Shown: positions 17,952 to 27,074, counted from the first letter of the stretch. The stretch is DNA of 54,420 nucleotides from an uncultured Bacteroides sp. (GCA_949285025.1 CASDXG010000105.1:1-54420), one strand, 5' to 3'. Numbers and translations are program-made. The notes: generated by a model not told the origin, from the letters alone.

Positions 17952-18048
17952 GTTATCTCCTTTACTTTTTCGAATTAAACCAACCAAAAGAAGCGGATGT
18001 TTTATAAAAAATATACTGTAACTTTTTTAAAAGTACGCGATGTTCTGA

Positions 18049-19101
18049 TCAATGAATCGTAACCATTGTCGCCCCGAAACCATATTCCCTGAATGAAGCA
18101 TCCTGACTAAGGTAAGTCTTATACGAACGCTTTAGTTCATCCAATATAGCCCGTCGCAACACACCATCTCCTTTCCCATGTATAAAGACGATTTTCTGTC
18201 CCTTTTTATGTTTATACTCATCAAGGGTTTTCCGGAACACATCAAGCTGATAATTCAGCATATCAGAATTACTCATTCCCGTTGTGTCATCTAAAAGCTC
18301 GTGAATATGCAAATCTATCTCTACGATATCATTCTTCTTCCGTTGCGGTTTCTGCGGATTCTTAACCGGAGTTTTCTGCTGATCTTTCTGCAGGATTGCG
18401 TTTTTTATGTCATCAGCCGAGACAAAAACCTGTCTTACGGGCTTATCATCACGCACGATATCGTAAATTAATGCCGGCTCATTAAAGAATGCCGACGGAC
18501 GGAAGGCATGCAATTTATAGAATTTCACCGTATCAAGATTCAGTTCCACGCACACGGAAGGTTTCAACATAAATGTGCGGTCGTCTTTATATGCCAACAA
18601 TTGGACACAGACATGCTCCATTTCGTTCAACAGACTTTTATCGAACTCCTCAAGATGTAATTTCATGTTCGGCGCAACAGTTCCACGACTGCGCAATGTC
18701 CAATTGGCGTTTTCCGAAGAGAGATAAAGATAATCAACAAAATAATTGCTGTCGTTTATCAGATAAGCATTAAATGATGTTGACGATATATTTTTAATGT
18801 CTTCCGGGACATATGCTAAAAACACATTTAAAATATCATTACCCCGTATCTCCGATGGGCGATATGTAATGGGACGTTCTTCCGTCTTATCCTCCATCGG
18901 TTCTTCTATCGGCGCAGTCTTGGGAACCGACTTCAACGGAATATTATAATCGTCAGTCTGCACAACCACACACTCACGTATCAGCATCGGTATTTCAAAC
19001 CCGTCCTCTCCTTCAACCAATGCGATATCTTTCCCTTGAAAACCTCTCACGATTCCCCCGCCAACTTCACTCAAAAACCGAACTTTATCTCCTATTTTCA
19101 T
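18049..19101 (-). CDS. DUF2027 and Smr domain protein
   Basis: A 350-aa protein. The N-terminus ([20 protein letters not shown]) is a small beta-barrel like that before MutS2-type Smr proteins. The middle (about 100-240) is the DUF2027 region, and the C-terminal 90 residues form an Smr domain with DLHIHEL and IHGKGDG. Smr domains can nick branched DNA or cleave RNA. ATG 19101 is chosen because the matching -7 box is at 19126-19133; a longer frame starting at 19218 would overlap the porin gene and lie upstream of that promoter. The gene is Bacteroidota-specific in this arrangement; its role is unknown. Confidence 0.85.
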   Translation of the reverse strand: MKIGDKVRFLSEVGGGIVRGFQGKDIALVEGEDGFEIPMLIRECVVVQTDDYNIPLKSVPKTAPIEEPMEDKTEERPITYRPSEIRGNDILNVFLAYVPEDIKNISSTSFNAYLINDSNYFVDYLYLSSENANWTLRSRGTVAPNMKLHLEEFDKSLLNEMEHVCVQLLAYKDDRTFMLKPSVCVELNLDTVKFYKLHAFRPSAFFNEPALIYDIVRDDKPVRQVFVSADDIKNAILQKDQQKTPVKNPQKPQRKKNDIVEIDLHIHELLDDTTGMSNSDMLNYQLDVFRKTLDEYKHKKGQKIVFIHGKGDGVLRRAILDELKRSYKTYLSQDASFREYGFGATMVTIH

Positions 19102-19125
19102 ATGCTTTTCTCTTTTTTGTCCGCA

Positions 19126-19133
19126 CAAATTTA
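19126..19133 (-). promoter_or_regulatory. -7 box for the DUF2027/Smr gene
   Basis: On minus TAAATTTG fits TAnnTTTG, 25 bases before ATG 19101. It lies in the gap after the porin gene and sets the start of the Smr protein. Confidence 0.6.
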
Positions 19134-19189
19134 GCAAGATTTCAGAAAAAGAAAAGCAATATATTCCCAAACAAGCTAACCAAATCTTC

Positions 19190-20362
19190 TTAAAATACCG
19201 GAATAGCATATACAACACCCAAAGCTACACGTTGCAACCATGTATCTTTTCCATTCAAAGACAAAGAAAGATTTGTCATATTACGGTTCTTATATAGAAA
19301 ATGCGCGTAAAATTTCAAGTCCATTTCCCGTTTTGGATAATATTCGACACACGCCTGAATCTGCCATTCATGAAAATAAGTTCCACGACGGAAACAGGCA
19401 TTCTCCGAAGTTATTCCTCCCATTTCGTATGCCGATTTCAGATAAACATTCCAAAAGTCGGAAATACGATAATCTACATTTGCTATTGTCGTAAAATAAA
19501 CTGCATTTTGCGCCGTAACCGGCAACTCCTCGCACGTGGGTACATGCAAAGAACTTATCAGTCCTTTATGGTCTACTCCCTCGAAAGACATATTGACATC
19601 CCAATAAGCAAGCCACTTATCCCGACGAAACACATGCCCGCTCGTAAAATAAAACAGGGCTGAATTCTCCGCCTGCTGCCCTGCAGAAACAGAATAACGT
19701 AAATTCATTTCACGATTCATACAATAACGTTCCCAATTCAACGTGGCGAGCAACGGGAATTTCGACGGTTTTCTGTTCTCCGGTAAACCGAAAACAAATG
19801 TCTCATCATCGCTCCCGGTTTTACTTCCCACGACCTGCAAACTGAAACTTTGAAGAGCATCCGGCCGGTAAACGAGCGTAACACCTGTCCCATAATTATT
19901 CATCAGATCATTAAATTCGCTAAATTCCTGAACTTTATAACCGCTGACCCAAAACTCATACCCTCCCAATGCAAGCAATTGTTTTCCTGCAACTAAGGAA
20001 AATTCAGGCGTAATATTCCAACCGATATTTGCATAATCCACCGAAACAGAGACCCGATCAGCCTCTCCCCGAAGCGCATCCTTTGTCAATGACTGACGAT
20101 AATGATAAAAGAAATCCTCCCCAAAAGATCCCTTCATTTCCCATTTCAAATAATTCATTTTCCCATATAAACGTTGAAAGCCATTTTCATCCGCATCGGA
20201 GGTAAACGACGTATTCAACAAAATATTCATATGCGAATCTTCAATAAAAGGTAATTTCAACAACGGTTTTGCATCGCGTATAGTATCGACAAGTGCCGGA
20301 CTTTGAGCAAATGCATTCGTAACAATACTCCCAAAGACCAATAAAAGTGAGACTGCTTTCAT
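19190..20362 (-). CDS. OprP/OprO-like outer-membrane porin of the AEP operon
   Basis: A 390-aa exported beta-barrel protein. From ATG 20362 there is a signal peptide ([19 protein letters not shown]). The mature part is rich in alternating aromatic and polar strands, with [11 protein letters not shown] near residue 85 (FxYxxRQ occurs in phosphate-selective porin O/P relatives), and the C-terminus ends in Phe as expected for BAM recognition. It lies after phnW, so it may admit AEP or other phosphonates through the outer membrane; that is inference from context. An in-frame ATG at 20425 lies inside a terminator stem and is rejected. No -7 box was seen just upstream, so expression may depend on read-through. 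Confidence 0.72.
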   Translation of the reverse strand: MKAVSLLLVFGSIVTNAFAQSPALVDTIRDAKPLLKLPFIEDSHMNILLNTSFTSDADENGFQRLYGKMNYLKWEMKGSFGEDFFYHYRQSLTKDALRGEADRVSVSVDYANIGWNITPEFSLVAGKQLLALGGYEFWVSGYKVQEFSEFNDLMNNYGTGVTLVYRPDALQSFSLQVVGSKTGSDDETFVFGLPENRKPSKFPLLATLNWERYCMNREMNLRYSVSAGQQAENSALFYFTSGHVFRRDKWLAYWDVNMSFEGVDHKGLISSLHVPTCEELPVTAQNAVYFTTIANVDYRISDFWNVYLKSAYEMGGITSENACFRRGTYFHEWQIQACVEYYPKREMDLKFYAHFLYKNRNMTNLSLSLNGKDTWLQRVALGVVYAIPVF

Positions 20363-20389
20363 AAAAAGACATCCATTAAACATAAGGAA

Positions 20390-20434
20390 ACAAAAAACCC
20401 CTGCACTTGTCTTTACCGACAACATGCAGAGGTT
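20390..20434 (-). terminator. Terminator or attenuator between phnW and the porin
   Basis: On minus AACCTCTGCA (20425-20434) pairs with TGCAGGGGTT (20396-20405), one mismatch, followed by TTTTTT (20392-20397). It sits 14 bases after the phnW stop and 28 bases before the porin ATG. It should reduce porin expression relative to the enzymes. Confidence 0.75.
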
Positions 20435-20447
20435 TCACATTATTCAA

Positions 20448-21539
20448 TTACTGCAATTGAAGTTCTTTTATTGTTTTCACTAATTGAACAAAGTCTTCCG
20501 GATATACATCTCCGATATTTCCTATACGGAATGTGTCGGCTTGAGAAATCTTTCCCGGATATATCACAAAACCTTTTTCCTTAAGTTTCTGATAAAATTC
20601 ATGGAAATTAAAATCTTTGTCCGGGTAATAAAAAGAAGTGATAATAGGCGATTGTTCCGAATCGGGCAATAATGTTTGGAAATTCAAGGCACGCATGCCT
20701 TCAACCAATATACGATGATTCTCGCAATAACGCGCATAACGGGCAGAAACGCCTCCTTCTTCATTCAGTTCTTTCAAGGCTTGCATAAAAGCACGTACCA
20801 CATGTGTAGGAGATGTAAAACGCCATTTGCCATGTCCTTTCTCCATCACTGCCCACTGATCATACAAATCAAGCGACAAAGAACGCGCTATTCCTTTGCA
20901 TTTCTCCAGCAAAGAACGACGAGCCAAAACAAAGCCGAAACCGGGAACCCCCTGAATACATTTATTGGCACTGCTTATCATAAAATCAATTCCCAGTGTT
21001 GCCATATCAATAGGAACCCCACCAAAACTACTCATCGCATCAACAATCAATGTCTTTTCATGCGTCTTTACGACTTGAGCAATTGCTTCCAGCGGGTTAA
21101 GCACCCCCGTCGTTGTCTCACAATGTACCACAGACACATGCGTAACTTCCGGATGTTCGGACAAATATGCATCGATTTTCTTCGGATCAACAGCCTGCGT
21201 TTCATCAAATTGCATAAGAAAATGATTCAACTGATGATAATCGGCAATTGTCCCCATCCGCTTCCCGTAAGCACCGTTTGCTGCTATCAGCAAGAAATCA
21301 TCGGGACGTATTACTGAATTTAATACCGACTCTACACAAAAAGTTCCGCTTCCTTGCATTAAAACAGCAGTATATTCTTCCGGACAACTGCTCGACAAAG
21401 CTACAAGTTCATGACGTATCTTCTCAACAATCCCCACATTATAATCTTCATCCCATGTACACCAATCGCTCATCATAACCTGTTTCACTGTTTCACTTGT
21501 AGTCAAAGGTCCGGGTGTTAATAACAAATAAGGTCTCAT
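20448..21539 (-). CDS. phnW: 2-aminoethylphosphonate--pyruvate transaminase
   Basis: Transfers the amino group of 2-aminoethylphosphonate to pyruvate, giving phosphonoacetaldehyde and alanine. It is a 363-aa fold-type I PLP enzyme with [11 protein letters not shown] at the N-terminus, [11 protein letters not shown] with the cofactor-binding Asp167, and the PLP lysine in [13 protein letters not shown] (Lys193). Length and motifs match PhnW closely. It follows phnX by 45 bases, and the product goes straight to PhnX. A terminator hairpin follows. Confidence 0.95.
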   Translation of the reverse strand: MRPYLLLTPGPLTTSETVKQVMMSDWCTWDEDYNVGIVEKIRHELVALSSSCPEEYTAVLMQGSGTFCVESVLNSVIRPDDFLLIAANGAYGKRMGTIADYHQLNHFLMQFDETQAVDPKKIDAYLSEHPEVTHVSVVHCETTTGVLNPLEAIAQVVKTHEKTLIVDAMSSFGGVPIDMATLGIDFMISSANKCIQGVPGFGFVLARRSLLEKCKGIARSLSLDLYDQWAVMEKGHGKWRFTSPTHVVRAFMQALKELNEEGGVSARYARYCENHRILVEGMRALNFQTLLPDSEQSPIITSFYYPDKDFNFHEFYQKLKEKGFVIYPGKISQADTFRIGNIGDVYPEDFVQLVKTIKELQLQ

Positions 21540-21584
21540 ATCGTATTGTTGTTTTTATTATTCGTGTTATTATTAAAAAGAATA

Positions 21585-22379
21585 TCAATCGTTATTCATT
21601 CGTTTATTTATACTTTCTATCAGTGCAGGAAGCTCTTTAATTGAATCAATCACATAGTGAGCACCTGCAGCATACATGCGCATACGTACATCATTCATCC
21701 GTTGTTTCAATTCACCTTCCGGCAAAGTCTTTACCTCTTCTTCCGTCAGACCAAGCTCATTACTTCCAAGAACTACGCCAACAGTCCAGACTCCCGCATT
21801 CAAACCTTCCTTTATATCGGAAATCGTATCACCGTATTTCAGCACAAAAAAGCGCGATGAGACTGCCAAATCACACATGTTTTTATAAATCATATATGGA
21901 TAAGGACGCCCACCCGGCAAGTTATCCGCCGTAACACAATGATCCGGTTGATAGCCTTTCTCTGCCGCTGCCGGTATAACAACGTCCATCATTTCTGAAG
22001 TATATCCGGTTGTCGACCCGATTTTAATTCCTCTTTTCCGCAAAATATCAATCGTTTCAATTACATCCGATATGGGAGTTGTATATTCTTTTAATGTTGC
22101 AAAAAGCAAACGTTGAAATTCAGAATAACGGCCGTCTATATCTTTTTCTGTATATTTACGTCCATATTTTTCAAAAAACGCATTTCCGATACGTTCCATC
22201 TCGAATAAAGCACGGATATGGTCCCGCTTATTCAATCCCATCGGCCGACGTGCCTCGTCGGCAGTAATACGAATTCCTATCGTTTCAAAACTCTTGATGA
22301 AAGCCGAAACCGGAGCAAAGCATCCATAATCGATGGCAGTTCCAGCCCAATCCATAATGACACATTCAATTTTCTTCAT
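21585..22379 (-). CDS. phnX: Phosphonoacetaldehyde hydrolase (phosphonatase)
   Basis: HAD-superfamily enzyme that cleaves the C-P bond of phosphonoacetaldehyde to acetaldehyde and phosphate. 264 aa. The nucleophile motif is MDWAGTAIDYG (Asp10), the Schiff-base lysine is in RPMGLNKRDHIRAL (Lys51), and HAD motifs STTGYTSEMM and KYGDTISDIKEG follow. Its ATG overlaps the stop of the DUF5690 gene (ATGA, 22376-22379), so translation is probably coupled to that gene. The frameshift in DUF5690 could therefore lower PhnX synthesis. Confidence 0.95.
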   Translation of the reverse strand: MKKIECVIMDWAGTAIDYGCFAPVSAFIKSFETIGIRITADEARRPMGLNKRDHIRALFEMERIGNAFFEKYGRKYTEKDIDGRYSEFQRLLFATLKEYTTPISDVIETIDILRKRGIKIGSTTGYTSEMMDVVIPAAAEKGYQPDHCVTADNLPGGRPYPYMIYKNMCDLAVSSRFFVLKYGDTISDIKEGLNAGVWTVGVVLGSNELGLTEEEVKTLPEGELKQRMNDVRMRMYAAGAHYVIDSIKELPALIESINKRMNND

Positions 22380-23736
22380 ATTGCAGTTGTTGTTAAATAA
22401 ATATTCTTATCTTCTATCTTTTCTTTCTTTTCCGTAACTCCCGGCTTAGATGTTGTATTTTTCCGTTTTGCCCTGATTATATAAATAAGAGAACCTATGA
22501 AAGCCACGCAACAAGTAACACCAATATATATGCTCATCTGATTATAAAATTCCGTCCAATGAATATGAGAAGCGTACAGTTCCTTGAAGAGCAATAACGC
22601 CAATGTTCCGACATAACCTATAAAATCTATCGTAATGATAAAGAAGCCTACATTCCCTTTTACCTTAAAACATGCGATAAAACGCTCGAAAAGATGGTCT
22701 GAAAGCTGAGATATGCAATGTCCAGACAGAAGCTTTGCAGGAAAAGCCATATTTCCAAAGGCAATCCTATCTGCGAGAAATTATTCCCGATAAAGGCCAA
22801 ACTTCCCATTCCGGCAGTAGAAAGAATCAATAAGATGCAAAGCACTTTCAGATGATCATACGTTGTTGCCAACAAAGCAAAGATGCAAAGCAACACAAAG
22901 GTGGCAATTGTATCAATATAAGCAAACGCCCAAGAAGAGACCTTGCTGACATCTATGATACAAACAATAAAATCCTCTTTTATATCACGCTGCACTGTCA
23001 ACAACAGATTCGCAGCAAAAAGCATAATCAGCAAAGGCATAAACTTATAGAACAGGTTCCACCTTTGAGATGCATTCAGCGTAACTCTTTCTGTACGCGA
23101 TGCAATATCCTCTGCCGTAGGACGGGGAAATTTTGTCATCATCCATCCGGTAAAACTTAAAAGCGGGAAGGCGATGGCACCAATCAATGCCAGCATCCAG
23201 AATTCACTGACTTGAAGTTCATTCAAAACATAAAGCCCCATTGATTTAGCCTGCCCCGAACTTAAAGCCATACTTACGCCCATAATGCTTGCAAGAATGT
23301 CCGTTGTACGCCGACCTTCTAGGAAACTGAATATAACTCCCCACATACATCCCAACGAAAGACCGTTAAAGAACAAGGCAAAGATGTTGTAAGGTAACGG
23401 AAGCAAGCCGAAAGCCAACAAAGACACTTCGGACAATGCAGCAGAACCTATAATAAATTTCAGGCGACCCTCCGGACGTAATTCAGAAATATACTTAATA
23501 CCCAACATCTTGGCAAAAACATATCCCAGTAATTGCACCATACTTACAGCAATCTTATAATCCATTCCCCAGACCTGCAGCCCTTCAAATTCCGCAGCAG
23601 TAAAAGGCTTTCTCAAAGCATATACCAACGAATATGAAAGAAGAGCAGTACCTCCTGCCCATAAGACGAAGAGCCAATCAGGCATCTGTCCTGATCTTTT
23701 CTTATAAAGATGCGAAGCTTTTGACAATAATTCCAT
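22376..23736 (-). pseudogene. DUF5690/MFS-like phosphonate-operon transporter, frameshifted
   Basis: A membrane protein of 12 or so helices, DUF5690 family (MFS-like), typically found beside phnW/phnX in Bacteroidota and so a likely AEP uptake permease. From ATG 23736 the frame runs through ten helices to LSFQTIF and then shifts: it ends a few codons later at about 22660. The missing continuation (FERFIACFKVKGNVGFF and the last helices) lies in the next frame to 22376. Adding one T to the four-T run at 22689-22692 (A on plus) restores a protein of about 453 aa. An upstream TTG start (23754) is unlikely, as the -7 box is at 23763-23770. It could be a real mutation, a homopolymer sequencing error or a slippage switch. 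Confidence 0.8.
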
Positions 23737-23762
23737 GTTCTTTTTCCTCTTCAATTTCGATG

Positions 23763-23770
23763 CAAAAATA
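23763..23770 (-). promoter_or_regulatory. AEP operon promoter -7 box
   Basis: On minus TATTTTTG fits TAnnTTTG, 27 bases before ATG 23736. The 221-base gap to the divergent HTH gene is AT-rich and may hold the regulator site, but no clear operator palindrome was seen. Confidence 0.5.
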
Positions 23771-23936
23771 TTTCCGTGAATTCTCCTAAAAAATGAATAA
23801 CGAATGATTTATTTACATGTAACAATTCAGCAATATTCATGCAATGGCATCCTCACGGAAATATAACAGGAATAGCATCAAAACGAAATACCTTTGTAAT
23901 ATCCGGTTCTTTATTTTTAAAGGAAAAAATTATGCG

Positions 23937-23944
23937 TAACTTTG
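23937..23944 (+). promoter_or_regulatory. -7 box for the HTH-like gene
   Basis: TAACTTTG fits TAnnTTTG, 32 bases before ATG 23976. A second match (TACCTTTG, 23889-23896) lies 48 bases upstream. Confidence 0.5.
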
Positions 23945-23975
23945 TATTCGAAACCGATAAACAAGCAAATACTCC

Positions 23976-24863
23976 ATGAATGAATTAAAAGAAATATATG
24001 AACGAATCACTTTTTTACGGCAAAAAGGTGTGAAAATGAAGGAAATGGCTCAGCAAATCGACACCGCCCCCAGCGTATTATCAGCCATCTATACAACCGT
24101 TCTGCCGGAGTATTTCAAAAATCTAAAGAACGGCATGGAAGAAAATGAAGCATTAGACCATGCACTTGTATGGGTAAATAATGTCTCCAAAAAGAAACTT
24201 TTAAGCTCACTTGCCAAATTCAAAAGAGCACTTTTCGCAATGGAAGCTTTCCCCAAGCCGCAAAATGAAGAAGAGGACAACCCGTTCTTCTCCTTACTGA
24301 ATACCAATATGCAGGAAACAGTAAGCCGAATTAATAATTATAGCGGGATTTATTTAAGTTACAGCATCTCATCAAGCAACCAGAATCTTAAGATAGAACC
24401 TTATTTGATAGCTCCATCGGGAAGCGGGAACTATGCAGAGGTTTTTCATCGGAATTCGCGCGGTTCTACACATCAAGGCATTGTTTTGATGAACGGATTC
24501 AATCATTTATATCTTATTTTCAACGAGCATCACGCTCCACAGCTCGCGCTTTTTCATGTTTGTCTAAAACTTCCGATGCTTGAACACCCTCCCTTTCTGC
24601 GGGGTATATATACATGTTTCGATTACAATTACAATCCCATCGCAAGAAGAATTCTGTTTGTTAAACAAAACGACAGTATCTCTCCTGAAGAATTCGCCAA
24701 ACTTAAAGCCGAATTAAAGACAGCGGAAGAATTAAACGAAACGGAAAATATATATTATAACTATACATGCCGACCGGAAGATGTTATCAGAATGTGCAAT
24801 ATTCCCTCACCACAGATGACAAACGATGACCTTATACAAGAAAAGAAAATCCTTTCCATCTAA
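23976..24863 (+). CDS. HTH-like protein with unknown C-terminal domain, divergent from the AEP operon
   Basis: A 295-aa soluble protein I do not recognise. The N-terminal 45 residues look like a helix-turn-helix of Cro/XRE type (KGVKMKEMAQQIDTAPSVLS with AxQID-turn-APSVLS). Residues 45-100 are helical, and the C-terminal part (about 105-295) has alternating strands with conserved-looking aromatic and Cys residues (YTCFDYNYNPIARR, NYTCRPEDV) that suggest a sensor or ligand fold. It is divergent from the AEP operon and could regulate it; equally it may belong with queA, 56 bases downstream. No signal peptide or membrane segment. Confidence 0.5.
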   Translation: MNELKEIYERITFLRQKGVKMKEMAQQIDTAPSVLSAIYTTVLPEYFKNLKNGMEENEALDHALVWVNNVSKKKLLSSLAKFKRALFAMEAFPKPQNEEEDNPFFSLLNTNMQETVSRINNYSGIYLSYSISSSNQNLKIEPYLIAPSGSGNYAEVFHRNSRGSTHQGIVLMNGFNHLYLIFNEHHAPQLALFHVCLKLPMLEHPPFLRGIYTCFDYNYNPIARRILFVKQNDSISPEEFAKLKAELKTAEELNETENIYYNYTCRPEDVIRMCNIPSPQMTNDDLIQEKKILSI

Positions 24864-24919
24864 AACCGGCCGACAGGATTTTACAATTTCACCGTATTTT
24901 TTATCTTCTTTATACGTAT

Positions 24920-26137
24920 ATGACAGATACAAAGCATATAAAAATCAGCGATTATAACTATATCCTACCGGAAGAACGTATCGCTAAATTTCCACTTCCC
25001 GTACGCGATCAGTCTAAATTATTGATATACCGACACGGGAAAATCGAAGAATCCATATTTACCGCCCTGCCCGATTTCCTCAATCCAGGCGAACTCATGA
25101 TTTTCAATAACACCAAAGTCATCCAAGCCCGGTTGCATTTCTACAAAGAGACAGGAGCATGCATTGAAATATTCTGCCTGGAACCTCTTTCACCAAACGA
25201 CTATGCTTTAAACTTCCAACAAAAGAATCATGTCGCATGGCTCTGCATGATCGGGAATCTAAAAAAGTGGAAAGATGGCAGTCTATGCAAACAACTTTCC
25301 ATAAACGGCACGACTGTTACACTGACGGCCGTACGTGGTGAATGTAAAGGAACAAGTCATCGGGTTGACTTATTCTGGGATAATCAGGAAATCACTTTCG
25401 CAGATATACTGGAATCATTTGGCGAACTTCCTATTCCCCCTTATTTAAACCGTAAGACTCAGGAAAGCGACAAAGAAACATATCAAACCGTTTATTCAAA
25501 AATCAAAGGTTCGGTTGCCGCACCAACCGCCGGATTACATTTTACGGAACGTGTTCTCAGCACCCTAAAAAACAAGGGAATTGATTTGGAAGAAGTCACG
25601 CTTCACGTAGGAGCCGGCACATTCAAGCCTGTAAAAAGCGAGTTGATTGAAGGACATGAAATGCATACTGAATATATCTCGGTTAATAAATCGACCATAG
25701 AAAAGCTGTTAGAACACAACGGGGAAGCCATTGCCGTAGGAACGACTTCAGTACGAACATTAGAAAGCCTATATTATATAGGTATAACTGTGGCCCAAAA
25801 CCCCGATGCCAATGAAGAAGACCTGCACGTTGAGCAGTGGGAACCTTATCAATCCACCGACAGTATCTCTACAACAGACGCCCTGCAGGCAATACTCAAA
25901 TACATGAATCTTCACGGGATAGATACGTTACACACCAGTACACAAATCATTATAGCTCCGGGATACCGCTATAAAATCGTAAAAAAAATGGTTACCAATT
26001 TCCATCAACCCCAAAGCACTTTGCTTCTTCTCGTATCGGCTTTTGTCAATGGAGACTGGAAAAACATTTATCAATATGCGCTCAAACATGGATTCCGATT
26101 CCTCAGTTACGGAGATTCATCGCTGCTTATCCCTTAA
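24920..26137 (+). CDS. queA: S-adenosylmethionine:tRNA ribosyltransferase-isomerase
   Basis: Makes epoxyqueuosine in the wobble position of tRNAs with GUN anticodons by transferring and isomerising the ribosyl part of SAM. At 405 aa it is longer than E. coli QueA but usual for Bacteroidota. Motifs: YILPEERIAKFPL at the N-terminus, NNTKVIQARL, the signature SVAAPTAGLHFTE, LHVGAGTFKPVK and the terminal YGDSSLL. A weak hairpin with a T run (26167-26198) may end the transcript. The adjacent tRNA-Gln genes are not QueA substrates. Confidence 0.94.
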   Translation: MTDTKHIKISDYNYILPEERIAKFPLPVRDQSKLLIYRHGKIEESIFTALPDFLNPGELMIFNNTKVIQARLHFYKETGACIEIFCLEPLSPNDYALNFQQKNHVAWLCMIGNLKKWKDGSLCKQLSINGTTVTLTAVRGECKGTSHRVDLFWDNQEITFADILESFGELPIPPYLNRKTQESDKETYQTVYSKIKGSVAAPTAGLHFTERVLSTLKNKGIDLEEVTLHVGAGTFKPVKSELIEGHEMHTEYISVNKSTIEKLLEHNGEAIAVGTTSVRTLESLYYIGITVAQNPDANEEDLHVEQWEPYQSTDSISTTDALQAILKYMNLHGIDTLHTSTQIIIAPGYRYKIVKKMVTNFHQPQSTLLLLVSAFVNGDWKNIYQYALKHGFRFLSYGDSSLLIP

Positions 26138-26209
26138 AACGTCCCGGCTTTACCAAGAAAACGCCCCATCGTTTTTCCCAAATCATCACGATGTTTTTAC
26201 AAAATAAAC

Positions 26210-26250
26210 AAGAAAGAGCAGAACGCCTGTTGCAGTGTTCCGCTCTTTCT
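26210..26250 (-). terminator. Terminator after the tRNA-Gln pair
   Basis: Arms AGAAAGAGCAGAAC (26211-26224) and GTTCCGCTCTTTCT (26237-26250) pair with one mismatch; on minus the stem is followed by a T-rich stretch. It lies 4 bases after the downstream tRNA-Gln. Confidence 0.6.
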
Positions 26251-26254
26251 CTGT

Positions 26255-26324
26255 TGGGCTACTCGGATTCGAACCAAGAAAAACAGGACCAGAATCTGTT
26301 GTGTTACCATTACACCATAGCCCA
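26255..26324 (-). tRNA. tRNA-Gln (anticodon CTG), copy 1
   Basis: Acceptor TGGGCTA/TAGCCCA, D arm GTGT/ACAC, anticodon loop TTCTGGT with anticodon CTG (reads CAG), T arm CTTGG-TTCGAAT-CCGAG. About 70 nt; no encoded CCA beyond the matching acceptor. The inner anticodon-stem pair is A-C. Identical to the copy at 26374-26443. Confidence 0.9.
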
Positions 26325-26330
26325 CTCTTA

Positions 26331-26370
26331 AAAAAGGATTCCCGCATAAGTTCCACTCACACCGGGAATC
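26331..26370 (-). terminator. Terminator-like hairpin between the two tRNA-Gln genes
   Basis: On minus CGGGAATC pairs with GATTCCCG? The arms are GATTCCCG (26337-26344) and CGGGAATC (26363-26370) on plus, an 8-bp perfect stem; on minus it is followed closely by TTTTTT (26330-26335). It could end transcription after the upstream tRNA or guide processing between the two. Confidence 0.55.
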
Positions 26371-26373
26371 TGT

Positions 26374-26443
26374 TGGGCTACTCGGATTCGAACCAAGAAA
26401 AACAGGACCAGAATCTGTTGTGTTACCATTACACCATAGCCCA
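26374..26443 (-). tRNA. tRNA-Gln (anticodon CTG), copy 2
   Basis: Same 70-nt sequence as copy 1 including the A-C pair at the bottom of the anticodon stem. The identity covers 74 bases (26251-26324 against 26370-26443) with a 119-base period, a recent tandem duplication or one kept uniform by gene conversion. It is the upstream copy, closest to the promoter. Confidence 0.9.
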
Positions 26444-26475
26444 AAGACAGGGACATTCCCTTTTATTTGATGGTG

Positions 26476-26505
26476 CAAAGGTACAACAATTTCGGAAGAT
26501 GCAAA
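26476..26505 (-). promoter_or_regulatory. tRNA-Gln promoter
   Basis: On minus -33 TTTG (26502-26505), 18-base spacer, -7 TACCTTTG (26476-26483). Predicted start about 26470, 27 bases before the first tRNA-Gln. Confidence 0.7.
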
Positions 26506-26657
26506 CTATTTGAGCCTTTTTTTTAAAGAAAGGTCATTTCTTTCACAAGCATTTTCATGCTCTTTCCTCAAATGTTTTATTGCCTTTTCTACAACAAAAA
26601 AACACAAAAGAAAAAGAGAATTAAGAAAGTTTCTTTCGAAATATTAGGAAAAGCAAG

Positions 26658-26665
26658 TATATTTG
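26658..26665 (+). promoter_or_regulatory. rsfS-ftsH-cdsA promoter -7 box
   Basis: TATATTTG fits TAnnTTTG, 50 bases before ATG 26715. The gap 26506-26657 is AT-rich; nothing else was recognised in it. Confidence 0.55.
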
Positions 26666-26714
26666 TCCGCTCATAAGACAAACTTTAAAGTATAAAAATC
26701 TTATACGGAATAGA

Positions 26715-27074
26715 ATGAATGAAACAAAAGTATTGGTAGAAAGAATCAAAGAAGGCATACAAGAGAAAAAAGGGAAAAACATCGTTATCGCAGATTTAAC
26801 CCAAATAGACGATACCATTTGCAATTATTTTGTCATCTGTCAAGGGAATTCTCCCAGTCAAGTCCTAGCTATTGTAGACTCTATAAAAGATTATGTAAAA
26901 GCAAAAACGGGAATAAAAGCATTTGCTATCGACGGTATGCACAACGCACAATGGGTAGCAATGGATTATAGCGACGTTGTGGTGCACGTATTCCAACCGG
27001 AAGTTCGAGAATTCTATAACCTGGAACATCTGTGGGCTGACGCACAACTAAGTCGCATCCCCGATTTAGATTAA
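26715..27074 (+). CDS. rsfS: Ribosomal silencing factor RsfS
   Basis: Binds ribosomal protein L14 and keeps subunits apart when nutrients are short. The 119-aa protein is the full RsfS/Iojap domain: KGKNIVIADL, DDTICNYFVICQGNS, MHNAQWVAMDYSDVVVHVF and FYNLEHLWADA are all present. First gene of rsfS-ftsH-cdsA, 26 bases before ftsH, an order conserved in Bacteroidota that links growth control, membrane proteolysis and phospholipid synthesis. Confidence 0.95.
   Translation: MNETKVLVERIKEGIQEKKGKNIVIADLTQIDDTICNYFVICQGNSPSQVLAIVDSIKDYVKAKTGIKAFAIDGMHNAQWVAMDYSDVVVHVFQPEVREFYNLEHLWADAQLSRIPDLD

Noticed and set aside
19102-19218. N-terminal extension of the DUF2027/Smr protein
   Set aside because: Starts upstream of the -7 box and overlaps the porin 3' end.
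20676-21317. 213-codon plus-strand frame opposite phnW
   Set aside because: Shadow of phnW; composition (His/Cys-rich) is typical of reverse-strand frames.
22660-22692. Programmed -1 frameshifting in the DUF5690 gene
   Set aside because: The site has no X-XXY-YYZ slippery heptamer and re-pairing at P site would be poor; mutation or sequence error is simpler.
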